A stretch of DNA of 64,000 nt from contig JAQGIP010000032.1 of assembly GCA_028291055.1 (NCBI GenBank), forward strand, positions 1 to 64,000, written 5' to 3'. Under the pieces are notes generated by a model. The model saw nothing but the letters and a program-made list of their open reading frames with translations, searched no databases and was not told the origin of the DNA. Shown piece after piece: positions 57,049-64,000 of this stretch. Origin of the DNA: Caulobacter sp. (lineage in GTDB: Bacteria; Pseudomonadota; Alphaproteobacteria; Caulobacterales; Caulobacteraceae). The number at the start of each line of letters is the position of its first letter. Position 1 is the first letter of the stretch. A program made the translations under genes and the position numbers.

Positions 57049-59193
57049 ATGCGCAAACTCGTCGCACTGGCGATCACTTTGACTCTGGCAGGCTTGGGGG
57101 CCGGAGCCGGCACCGCCGCCTTCGCCCAATCCACGGCCCCGGCGAAGAAGCCGATCACGCACGAGTCCCTATGGATGATGAAGCGGGTCGGCGCCCCCGT
57201 CGTCAGTCCCGACGGGGTGTGGGTGCTCTATAACCTCAACGAACCCGCCTATGAGGGCGACAAGGCGGTGCAGGACCTGTGGCTGGTGCGCGCCGACGGC
57301 TCCGCGCCGCCGCGCCGGATCACCAGCAGCAAGGCGGCGGAAAGCGATCCAACCTGGTCGCCGGACAGCCAGCGCATCGCCTTTTCCACCAAGCGCGAGG
57401 GCGACGATCAGGCCCAGATCTACGTGCTCGACCTGGCCGGCGGCGAAGCCCGGCGCGTGACGGCAAGCGCCACCGGCGCCAGCAATCCGCAATGGCGGCC
57501 CGACGGCCAGGCCATCCTGTTCGAGGCCAGCGCCTATCCCGGCGCCATGGACGACGAGGCCAACCGCAAGGCTGCTGCAGACCGTAAGGCCCGCAAGTTC
57601 AACGTGCGGGTCTATGAGCACTTCCCCATCCGCTACTGGAACCAGTGGCTGGACGACATGCGCCCGACCATCTGGGTGCAGACCCTGGCCGACGGCAAGG
57701 CCAGGGACATCCTAAGCCCCACCAAGCTGGCCCAGACGCCGGGCTTCTACGGGTCGGCCAACGGCGACGGCGGCGTGTCGATGGGGGCGATCTGGAGCCC
57801 GGACGGCAAGGAGATCCTGTTCGTCGCCACCACCGAGCGGTGGCGCGCGGCCTATGCCAATGTCAGCTACCACCTCTACCGCATGCCCGCCGACGGCGGC
57901 GAACCGACGCCGGTGACTCCGGCCAATGGCGACTATGGCGACGCGGCCTTCACGCCGGACGGCCATACCCTCCTGTTCACCTACTCGGTCCAGGACGACC
58001 AGGTCTACAACCTGTCGCGCATCCAGCGGGTCAGCTGGCCGCAGGGCGGCGCGGCCACCGAGGTCACCCCCGGCTTCGACCGCCAGACGGCGCGCTTCGT
58101 GGCCACGCCGGACAGCAAGACCCTCTACATGCTGGTCCCCGACGCGGCGCAGGAGAACCTCTATCGCGTGCCCGTGAAGGGTGGCGTGCCCGAGCTGGTC
58201 ATGGCCCCGGCGGTCGGCGGCTATACCGGCCTCGACATCCCGGAGAAGGCCGGCAAGCTGGAACTGATCGGCATGTATGGCAGCTCGGTCAATCCGGCCG
58301 AGATCGTGCGTATCGACCCGGCGAAGAAAACCCACGTCAACCTGACCAATGTGGACACCGCCGCGGCCGCGGCCATCGACTGGAAGCCGCCGGAGCACTT
58401 CTGGTTCACCAGCGCCAAGGGCCGCAAGATCCACAACATGGTGGTGCTGCCGCCCAACTTCGATCCGTCGAAGAAGTATCCGATGCTGGTGCTGATCCAC
58501 GGCGGCCCGGCCAGCAGCAACCCCGACCAGATCGGCCTGCGCTGGAACTACCACCTGCTGGCCGCCCCCGGCTATGTGGTGCTGATGACCGACTACACGG
58601 GCTCCACGGGCTATGGCGAAGCCTTCGCCCAGGCCATCAAGGGCGACCCACTGAAGACGCCGGGCGATGAGATCAACCAGGCGGTGGACGAGGCGCTGAA
58701 GCGCTATCCCTATATCGACGCGACCCGCATGTGCGCGGGCGGCGCCAGCTATGGCGGCCACCTGAGCAACTGGCTGGAGGCCACCACCACGCGCTTCAAA
58801 TGCCTGGTCAGCCACGCCGGCGAGGTCGACCTGACCACCCAGTGGGGCGAGAGCGACTTCAACTATGGCCGCGAAATGGTCAACGGCGGCCCGCCCTGGG
58901 CCGGTAACCCGGTGTGGAAGGACCAGAGCCCGATCACCTACGGCGCCCAGTGGAAGACGCCCATGCTGCTGTCCATCGGCGAGCGCGACTACCGCGTGCC
59001 GCTCGGCAACACCCTGGAGAACTGGTCGACCCTACAACGCATGCAGGTGCCCAGCCGCCTGCTGGTGTGGCCCGACGCCTGGCACTGGATCACCAAGCCG
59101 GAAGACAGCCGCCAGTTCTACAAGGAGGTCCACAGCTGGCTGGGCCACTATCTGAAGGACGAACCGGAGGCGCCGGAAGGGCCGGTGAGTTAG
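57049..59193 (+). CDS. Exported S9 family prolyl oligopeptidase / acylaminoacyl peptidase
   Basis: A 714-residue serine peptidase. The ATG at 57049 has GGGGGCA upstream and opens a signal peptide (MRKLVALAITLTLAGLGAGAG) ending in AFAQ; the TTG start in the track adds four residues. An N-terminal seven-bladed beta-propeller includes WSPDSQRIAFSTKR and FTPDGHTLLFTYS repeats. The C-terminal alpha/beta hydrolase has the nucleophile in CAGGASYGGHLSNWL, the Asp in SIGERDYRVPL and the His in WPDAWHWI. It would cleave short oligopeptides in the periplasm. A small membrane-protein gene starts 14 bases later. Confidence 0.93.
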   Translation: MRKLVALAITLTLAGLGAGAGTAAFAQSTAPAKKPITHESLWMMKRVGAPVVSPDGVWVLYNLNEPAYEGDKAVQDLWLVRADGSAPPRRITSSKAAESDPTWSPDSQRIAFSTKREGDDQAQIYVLDLAGGEARRVTASATGASNPQWRPDGQAILFEASAYPGAMDDEANRKAAADRKARKFNVRVYEHFPIRYWNQWLDDMRPTIWVQTLADGKARDILSPTKLAQTPGFYGSANGDGGVSMGAIWSPDGKEILFVATTERWRAAYANVSYHLYRMPADGGEPTPVTPANGDYGDAAFTPDGHTLLFTYSVQDDQVYNLSRIQRVSWPQGGAATEVTPGFDRQTARFVATPDSKTLYMLVPDAAQENLYRVPVKGGVPELVMAPAVGGYTGLDIPEKAGKLELIGMYGSSVNPAEIVRIDPAKKTHVNLTNVDTAAAAAIDWKPPEHFWFTSAKGRKIHNMVVLPPNFDPSKKYPMLVLIHGGPASSNPDQIGLRWNYHLLAAPGYVVLMTDYTGSTGYGEAFAQAIKGDPLKTPGDEINQAVDEALKRYPYIDATRMCAGGASYGGHLSNWLEATTTRFKCLVSHAGEVDLTTQWGESDFNYGREMVNGGPPWAGNPVWKDQSPITYGAQWKTPMLLSIGERDYRVPLGNTLENWSTLQRMQVPSRLLVWPDAWHWITKPEDSRQFYKEVHSWLGHYLKDEPEAPEGPVS

Positions 59194-59207
59194 CGGCGCG
59201 ATCGTCG

Positions 59208-59438
59208 ATGACCGTCTTTGGCTATCCGCTTGATCGCAGGTGGGTTGAGGCCTTCGTCGTCTTGGGCTGCCTGCTATGGGTAGGAGCTGGCCTGATACAG
59301 GGGAAGGTCATGGGCCCGCGGGGGATGCCGGATATGGAGCGGTCGAAGAATCCTGGCGGCTATTGGGCGGTGATAGGCGTGATGACGGCCTTCGGGGCAA
59401 TTGCGGCGTTTGCGTTGATCTCTCAGTTGGGCCTCTAG
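59208..59438 (+). CDS. Small two-helix membrane protein of unknown function
   Basis: The ATG at 59208 gives 76 residues starting MTVFGYPLDRRWVEAF. Two hydrophobic helices (AFVVLGCLLWVGAGLIQG and YWAVIGVMTAFGAIAAFALIS) are joined by a polar loop with MPDMERSKNPGG. The track merges it with a longer reading frame inside the peptidase gene. It sits 14 bases after the peptidase stop and may be co-transcribed. No family is recognised. Coding potential is supported mainly by the clean helix-loop-helix layout and position. Confidence 0.6.
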   Translation: MTVFGYPLDRRWVEAFVVLGCLLWVGAGLIQGKVMGPRGMPDMERSKNPGGYWAVIGVMTAFGAIAAFALISQLGL

Positions 59439-59539
59439 GCGAGGCAAACCCCTCTCTTGCTCCGGCCACCCATGAACACGGCGCGCAGGGAACAACGCGC
59501 CGACGTTCAGTGGCCCATCCTCGCCGCCCGTATTCTTGG

Positions 59540-59562
59540 ATCACCGGGACGAGCCCGGTGAT
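59540..59562. repeat. Short hairpin related to the 14444-14567 repeat family
   Basis: A perfect 9-base-pair stem (ATCACCGGG with CCCGGTGAT) has a 5-base loop. Its flanks (TTCTTGG before, GATGACG and GATTGGG after) match the right arm of the long repeat at 14531-14575 with few changes. It lies between the small membrane gene and the convergent Hpt gene and could end both. Confidence 0.65.
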
Positions 59563-59588
59563 GACGACGATTGGGAAGGCCCGGTGAA

Positions 59589-59930
59589 CTAGCCCTTCAG
59601 CGACTTCAGCGCGCGCTCATGGGCATAGGCGGCGATGTCCATGAGCGCGGCGTCGAGCGCGGCATGAACCACGCCCAGGCCGGACGCCCCGTCGCGCTCG
59701 CAACGCTCGCACGCGTCGCCCAGCGCAAACGCCCCCACGCCCCTCGCCGCGCCCTTCACGGTATGGACCGCGTCACGCCATCCATCGACGCCCGGTTCGA
59801 GCATCGGAGACCACATGGCGGCCTGCTCGCGGAAGATGGCCAGCACCTCATCGATGAGGGTTTCGTCGCTTCCCGCGAAGGCTTCCAGATAGGGGAAATC
59901 GACCGCCCCGGTGATGTCTCGTCTGGCCAC
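59589..59930 (-). CDS. Stand-alone Hpt (histidine phosphotransfer) domain protein
   Basis: The GTG at 59930 gives 113 residues starting VARRDITGAVDFPYLEAFAGS; the track start at 60098 runs through the antisense of tRNA-Lys. The Hpt helix-bundle signature is DAVHTVKGAARGVGAFAL, in which the His would accept a phosphoryl group. The preceding FREQAAMWSPMLEPGVDGW is typical. It would relay phosphate between a hybrid kinase and a response regulator, neither of which is nearby. It stands alone between a repeat hairpin and tRNA-Lys. Confidence 0.85.
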   Translation of the reverse strand: MARRDITGAVDFPYLEAFAGSDETLIDEVLAIFREQAAMWSPMLEPGVDGWRDAVHTVKGAARGVGAFALGDACERCERDGASGLGVVHAALDAALMDIAAYAHERALKSLKG

Positions 59931-59941
59931 GTTTTCCCGCC

Positions 59942-59969
59942 TTGCGCTCGGATCGAATTCAAGTATGTT
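59942..59969 (+). promoter_or_regulatory. Predicted promoter for tRNA-Lys
   Basis: TTGCGC and TATGTT are spaced by 16 bases, with the tRNA beginning 45 bases after the -10 element. Both elements are weaker matches than those before tRNA-Val. The promoter lies just beyond the start of the divergent Hpt gene. Confidence 0.4.
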
Positions 59970-60014
59970 CCGCGCCCTTGCCGAGGGCCCCACCAAGGGT
60001 CCGGACGTCGGTAC

Positions 60015-60090
<76 letters not shown>

Positions 60091-60180
60091 ATTTCCAATC
60101 ATTGGGATTAGGTGGCCCGACCGCCGCCGCTGGGCGAGAGCGCCGAAGCGCGGGCCTGCTCATGCCTGTAGCGCGCCGTC

Positions 60181-60207
60181 ATAAAACAGAATACGAATTC
60201 GTTTTAT
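60181..60207. promoter_or_regulatory. AT-rich operator-like palindrome before the deacylase gene
   Basis: ATAAAAC-A-GAAT-ACGA-ATTC-GTTTTAT is an inverted repeat with one unpaired base. It lies 19 bases before the ATG and directly ahead of a GGGAGG ribosome site. It stands out as the most AT-rich stretch in the neighbourhood. A TetR- or GntR-type repressor site overlapping the promoter is the likely meaning. Confidence 0.55.
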
Positions 60208-60226
60208 ATTTATTGGGAGGCGGATC

Positions 60227-61903
60227 ATGGGACGCTGGCGGGCATTGTCGACCGGGGCCGCCGCCCTGGCCGTGGCGGCCATGGCGGTGTTGGCGGCGGC
60301 CGGCGCGAAGCCGGCTTCTGACCCCCGCCCGGATTTCGACCTGCTGATCCGGGGCGGAAGCATCGTTGATGGGACCGGACGCCTGCCCTTCGTGGCGGAC
60401 CTGGGTGTGCGGGACGGCAAGGTGGTCTTCATCGGCAACGCGGGACGCCGCTCGGCGCGCCGGGTTGTGGAGGCTCACGGCCTCGTGGTGACGCCCGGCT
60501 TCATCGATTCCCACAACCATGCGGACGAAGCCATCGACAAGCCCGCCAACCGGCTGAACGAGAACGCCCTCGTGCAGGGCGTAACCACCGTGGTCGGCGG
60601 ACCCGATGGAGAATATGCGCCCGCCCAGCTCAGGACCCTGATCACCACCTTCCGGCACAACGGAATCGGGACCAACTACGCCTTCTACGTGGGTCACAAC
60701 GGCATCCGCAGCGAGGTGATGGGCGCCTCGCAGCAGCGGGCGCCGACGCCGCCGGAGCTGGCCCGGATGGAGCGCCTGGTCCGCGACGGCATGGACATGG
60801 GAGCGTTGGGGCTTTCCACGGGCCTGATGTACGAGCCGGGCCTGTTCAGCACGACCGACGAGGTGGTCGCCCTGACCCGCCAGGTGGCGCCCTACGACGG
60901 CCTCTACGACACCCACACCCGCGACCCCGGCAAGAACATGGTCGCCTCGGAGGGAGAGGCCATCGAGATCGGCCGCCGCGCCGGCGTGCGCGTCAAGCTG
61001 GGGCATCTGAAGGCCGTCGGGCTGCGCAATCGCGGCCACATCGGCGACGTCATCCGCATGGTCAACGCCGCCCGCTCCGCCGGACGCGAGGTGGTGGCCG
61101 ACCAATATCCCTATGACGGCGCTCAGACCGGCTTCCTCAACGACGTGCTGATCGTGCCGGACGATCCGCGGTGGAAGGACGGCCAGGTTCCCCTGGAGGC
61201 GGTCAAGGCCGCCCTGCGAGATCCGGCGCGACGCCGGCTGGTCAAGGCGGCCAGCGAGCAGGGCGTCGGGGGCGGATTCAGCTGGATCAAGGCGGTCGGC
61301 TACGACGGCTTCCGCGTCGTCGACAGTTCCAGCGACCGGACCCTGGAGGGACAGTTCATCCAGCTCCGCGCCCAGGCCGACACCCTGGACCCCTTCGATG
61401 AGATCGCCGCCATGGTCCTGGGCAGCGAGCGACCCATCCTGATCACCCTGGGGGCGGTGGACGAGGCGGACGTACAGGAATTGTTGCGCCAGCCTTGGGT
61501 GATGATCTGCAGCGACGGCGGCTATGCGCCGCCGGCCGGTCCCTTCCCGGGCGGCCACCCTCGCGCCACGGGAACCTTCGCCCGGATCCTGAGCCGCTAT
61601 GTGCGCGACCTGGCGCTGATGGACCTGGCCGAGGGGGTGCGCCGGATGACGGGATTGCCGGCCGAGTTCCTGCGCCTTCGCGATCGCGGGCGGCTGGCCC
61701 CGGGATACGCCGCCGACATCGATGTCTTTGATCCCGCCGCCGTGGAGGCCAGGAGCACCTGGACCGACCCCGGCGCCTATGCCGTCGGCATGCGCTACGT
61801 GATCGTCAACGGCAAGGTGGCGGTGGAAGACGGACGAGTGACCGGCATCGCCGCCGGCCAGGTGCTGAAGCGCACGCTCGCGCGGCCATCCCCCAACGCC
61901 TAG
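60227..61903 (+). CDS. N-acyl-D-amino-acid deacylase family amidohydrolase
   Basis: A 558-residue exported amidohydrolase. A signal peptide-like start (MGRWRALSTGAAALAVAAMAVLAAAG) precedes the family hallmark DFDLLIRGGSIVDGTG. The metal-binding HxH is in GFIDSHNHADE near residue 98. Other family segments are GALGLSTGLMYEPGLFS, VKLGHLKAVG (His) and MICSDGG (Asp). The C-terminal LAPGYAADIDVFDP closes the beta domain. Relatives remove acyl groups from D-amino acids. An AT-rich palindrome and GGGAGG lie just upstream. Its stop overlaps the convergent acyl-CoA synthetase by four bases. Confidence 0.88.
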   Translation: MGRWRALSTGAAALAVAAMAVLAAAGAKPASDPRPDFDLLIRGGSIVDGTGRLPFVADLGVRDGKVVFIGNAGRRSARRVVEAHGLVVTPGFIDSHNHADEAIDKPANRLNENALVQGVTTVVGGPDGEYAPAQLRTLITTFRHNGIGTNYAFYVGHNGIRSEVMGASQQRAPTPPELARMERLVRDGMDMGALGLSTGLMYEPGLFSTTDEVVALTRQVAPYDGLYDTHTRDPGKNMVASEGEAIEIGRRAGVRVKLGHLKAVGLRNRGHIGDVIRMVNAARSAGREVVADQYPYDGAQTGFLNDVLIVPDDPRWKDGQVPLEAVKAALRDPARRRLVKAASEQGVGGGFSWIKAVGYDGFRVVDSSSDRTLEGQFIQLRAQADTLDPFDEIAAMVLGSERPILITLGAVDEADVQELLRQPWVMICSDGGYAPPAGPFPGGHPRATGTFARILSRYVRDLALMDLAEGVRRMTGLPAEFLRLRDRGRLAPGYAADIDVFDPAAVEARSTWTDPGAYAVGMRYVIVNGKVAVEDGRVTGIAAGQVLKRTLARPSPNA

Positions 61904-63504
61904 GCCGCTCCTCCCCGAGCGATCTCCCGCAGGCGGTGCTTGTCGACCTTGCCGATCGGCAGCATCGGCATCGCCGCCAGCACATGGATCCGCTTGGGCG
62001 CCTTGTAGTTGGCCAGCCGCTCCTTGAGGTGAGCGATCAGCGCGCGCTCGGAAGGCCGGGCGCCGGGATGGGCGCAGACGAAGGCGTGGCCCACTTCGAA
62101 GTAGAGCGGGTCGGGGATCTCCACTACCGTCGCCAGGGCCACATCCGGATGTTCTTCCAGGGCCTGCTCGATCTCGCGGGGATAGATATTGTAGCCGCCC
62201 GACTTGAACATCTCGCCGCGCCGCCCCTTCAGCGTCCACAGGCCCTCGGGCGTCGCATAGGCCAGGTCGCCGGTCTTCAGCCACCCGTCCCGCGTGAGGG
62301 CCGCGGCGGTGGCCGCGGGGTCGTTCCAATAGCCCAGGAAGAGACCCGGACCGCGAAGCTGAATCTCGCCGATCTCTCCGGGCGGGGCCAGGCCGCCCTC
62401 CTCCAAGGCCAGGCGATGCTCCATCAGATCCACCGGCGCGCCGACGGTCGTGGCCAGGGTCTCCAGATCGCTGTCGGGCGGCGTGGCGCTGACGATGGCT
62501 CCGCCTTCCGTGAGACCGTAGTTGGTGAAGAGGTGGGCGCCCGTGCCCGCCAAGATGCTCACCAGTCCGGCGGGGGCCGGCGCGCCGCCCCAGCCGATCA
62601 TCTTCAGGCTGGACAGGTCCGCCGTGGCGAAGGCCGGATCCTGGACCACCATCTGCAGCATGGCCGGCACGCCTCCGAAGACGGTGACCCGCTCACGGGC
62701 GATGGCGGCGATCGCCTCGGCCGGGTTGAACCGATCGGCGAGGATGAGGGCGCCGCCGCGAATGATGGTGTTGCCGACCATCTCCGACAGGCAGCCGATA
62801 TGGTTGGGCGGCAGGTTGCACAGGATGCGCATGCCCTCGCGCACATACTCCTTGCCCACGAAGGAGCGGCTGACCGCCTCGTAGGCGTAGACCAGGGCGC
62901 CGTGGCCGAGCACGGCGCCCTTGGGGCGCCCGGTGGTGCCGGAGGTGTAGACGATGACGGCGGCGTCCGTGGGCGAGGCCGTGTGGGGCGCAGGCCGGCA
63001 ATCGCCTTGCGCTTCCTGGATCAGGTCGGCCAGGGAGGGGCCGATGGCATCATCACGGTCGGGGAAGGTAATGATCTCGAATGGGGAGACCCAGGGCCGC
63101 GCCTTGAGGGCTACGAGATCGGGCCGGTAGTCGCGCCCGTCGGGGTCGCGCAGCAGACTCAGGAAGACGCGCGGCCGGCTGTCGTCCAGAATGTGGGCCA
63201 TCTCCTCGAGGCGGTAGCGAGGATTGATCCCGATCCAGACCGCCCCCAGCCTAAGGGTGGCCATCAGCGTCACGATGAACTCGGTACGCGGGGTGGTCAG
63301 CATCGCCACCCGGTCGCCCAGCCCCACGCCGGCCCTCGCCAGCGCCCGCGCGCAGCGATCCACTTCCAAGTCCAGCTGGGCATAGGTCAGGCGCTGCGCG
63401 CCGAACACGACCGCCTCCGACTCCGGGCGGGTCGAGGCATAGTGACCGACATAGTCGCTCAGCCGCACCAGACGCGGCGGGCCGCCCGGCAAACCGTCGC
63501 TCAC
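61900..63504 (-). CDS. Acyl-CoA synthetase (AMP-dependent ligase)
   Basis: A 534-residue adenylate-forming ligase from the GTG at 63504, which overlaps the MaoC stop (GTGA); the track start lies inside that gene. The P-loop is VIVYTSGTTGRPKGAVLGH near residue 168. Other ANL motifs are NYGLTEGGAI, LKTGDLAYATPEGLWTLKGRRGEMFKSGGYNIYPREIE and the C-terminal lysine in LPIGKVDKHRL. It activates a carboxylic acid to an acyl-CoA. It is co-transcribed with a MaoC-like dehydratase, so fatty acid, steroid side-chain or aromatic-acid degradation is plausible. The specific acid cannot be read from sequence. Confidence 0.92.
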   Translation of the reverse strand: MSDGLPGGPPRLVRLSDYVGHYASTRPESEAVVFGAQRLTYAQLDLEVDRCARALARAGVGLGDRVAMLTTPRTEFIVTLMATLRLGAVWIGINPRYRLEEMAHILDDSRPRVFLSLLRDPDGRDYRPDLVALKARPWVSPFEIITFPDRDDAIGPSLADLIQEAQGDCRPAPHTASPTDAAVIVYTSGTTGRPKGAVLGHGALVYAYEAVSRSFVGKEYVREGMRILCNLPPNHIGCLSEMVGNTIIRGGALILADRFNPAEAIAAIARERVTVFGGVPAMLQMVVQDPAFATADLSSLKMIGWGGAPAPAGLVSILAGTGAHLFTNYGLTEGGAIVSATPPDSDLETLATTVGAPVDLMEHRLALEEGGLAPPGEIGEIQLRGPGLFLGYWNDPAATAAALTRDGWLKTGDLAYATPEGLWTLKGRRGEMFKSGGYNIYPREIEQALEEHPDVALATVVEIPDPLYFEVGHAFVCAHPGARPSERALIAHLKERLANYKAPKRIHVLAAMPMLPIGKVDKHRLREIARGGAA

Positions 63505-63980
63505 GACTTGGCCGGCCACAGCAGGTTGACCCATTCGGCGATCAGGACGGGCCGGGATTCCTCCGCCAGTTCGAACTGGTTTCGTGTCACGATGGCGGTA
63601 TTGCCGTCCGATCGGCGCTCGACATCGATCAGGGTCACGCGGTTGCGGAACGGCGTATCGAGGGGCAGCGGCGAGATGAACCGGACACGGTTGAAGCCAT
63701 AGTTCATGGCCAGGCCCACTCCTTCGATATTCAGGTCGGCGCCGCGGGTGAGTGACGGCAACAGCGCCATCATATGCAGACCGGCGGCCACCGTACGGCC
63801 ATAGGGGCTGTGAGCCCCTGCCCACTGCGGGTCAACATGCATGGGATCGGGATCGCGGGTCAGGCCGCCGAACGCAACAGCGTCCTCCTGGCTGATCTGG
63901 CCCCACGCACTGAGGGCGACCTGCCTGCCCACGAACGCCTCGAGATTCCCGTAGGCAAGCGCCTCACACACTTCAGACAT
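63501..63980 (-). CDS. MaoC-like hotdog-fold dehydratase/hydratase
   Basis: A 159-residue single-hotdog protein. The R-specific hydratase signature is FGGLTRDPDPMHVDPQWA near residues 38-55 (Asp and His are the usual catalytic pair). SPYGRTVAAGLHMMALLPSL follows, then NYGFNRVRFISPLPL. It probably hydrates or dehydrates an acyl-CoA intermediate. Its stop overlaps the acyl-CoA synthetase start by four bases. The start is only 20 bases from the window edge, so the upstream promoter and any further operon genes are not visible. Confidence 0.9.
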   Translation of the reverse strand: MSEVCEALAYGNLEAFVGRQVALSAWGQISQEDAVAFGGLTRDPDPMHVDPQWAGAHSPYGRTVAAGLHMMALLPSLTRGADLNIEGVGLAMNYGFNRVRFISPLPLDTPFRNRVTLIDVERRSDGNTAIVTRNQFELAEESRPVLIAEWVNLLWPAKS

Positions 63981-64000
63981 GGACCGCCTCTCACCACCGG

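Noticed and set aside
60179-62329. Minus-strand ORF of 716 residues
   Set aside because: Antisense to the deacylase gene and out of frame with the acyl-CoA synthetase; no motif visible.
61936-63702. Plus-strand ORF of 588 residues
   Set aside because: Antisense to the acyl-CoA synthetase and MaoC genes, with antisense-type composition.

Overview
The window is about 64 kb of GC-rich chromosomal DNA with dense, often overlapping genes. It most likely comes from an alphaproteobacterium of the Caulobacterales, resembling Phenylobacterium or Caulobacter. This is an inference from gene content: a siroheme/DUF2849/CysI/DUF934/CysH sulfur operon, a STAS-fused Mla-type transporter, a zeaxanthin-type carotenoid cluster, many S9/M28 secreted peptidases, and intergenic palindromes. 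No rRNA, CRISPR array, prophage, integrase or transposase gene is seen. Most genes are chromosomal core or soft-core.

Layout. 1-4.4 kb: class II DAHP synthase (cut by the left edge), gor, rpiA and glmU, all on the minus strand. 4.5-9.2 kb: a secreted PSMA-like M28 peptidase, gph, tRNA-Val(CAC) and a YgiB/YgiC-like pair. 9.4-12.8 kb: an HTH regulator converging on an amino-acid ABC uptake system. 12.9-23 kb: flavin monooxygenase, PhyH dioxygenase, class C beta-lactamase-like hydrolase, TPR protein, MFS/DUF4153 pair and an FAD oxidoreductase. 23.3-27.3 kb: a four-gene Mla/Lin-type lipid transporter plus an unknown small gene. 27.3-33.1 kb: a giant DUF2339 membrane protein, then folD, a lipoprotein cytochrome c and a Tat-exported aldonolactone oxidase as one operon. 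33.2-40.9 kb: the carotenoid locus, as two convergent operons: crtY-crtI-crtB-unknown on plus, and crtE-ABC ATPase-ABC permease-crtZ on minus. 41-48.4 kb: hydrolases, methyltransferase, NUDIX, S1/P1 nuclease, GST, a 3D-domain protein and a marR-hydrolase-MFS operon. 48.4-55.1 kb: assimilatory sulfate reduction with a divergent LysR regulator, chorismate mutase and two paralogous lipoproteins. 55.2-64 kb: LysR/methyltransferase pair, S9 peptidase, Hpt protein, tRNA-Lys(CTT), an N-acyl-D-amino-acid deacylase, and an acyl-CoA synthetase/MaoC pair at the right edge.

How genes work together. CrtE makes GGPP, CrtB phytoene, CrtI lycopene, CrtY beta-carotene and CrtZ zeaxanthin. A complete ABC-2 exporter is translationally coupled inside the crtE-crtZ operon and is the best candidate here for an undescribed function. 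The CobA-like methyltransferase starts siroheme synthesis for CysI, and the iron-sulfur type CysH feeds it sulfite. The cytochrome c and the lactone oxidase look like an exported dehydrogenase/acceptor pair.

The other notable layer is intergenic. There are several families of long inverted repeats, including two copies of one nested-palindrome element, two relatives of a second family, and a tandem REP-like double hairpin. There are also several clean operator-like palindromes in front of regulators or catabolic genes. All functional statements come from reading motifs and context; no database search was run.
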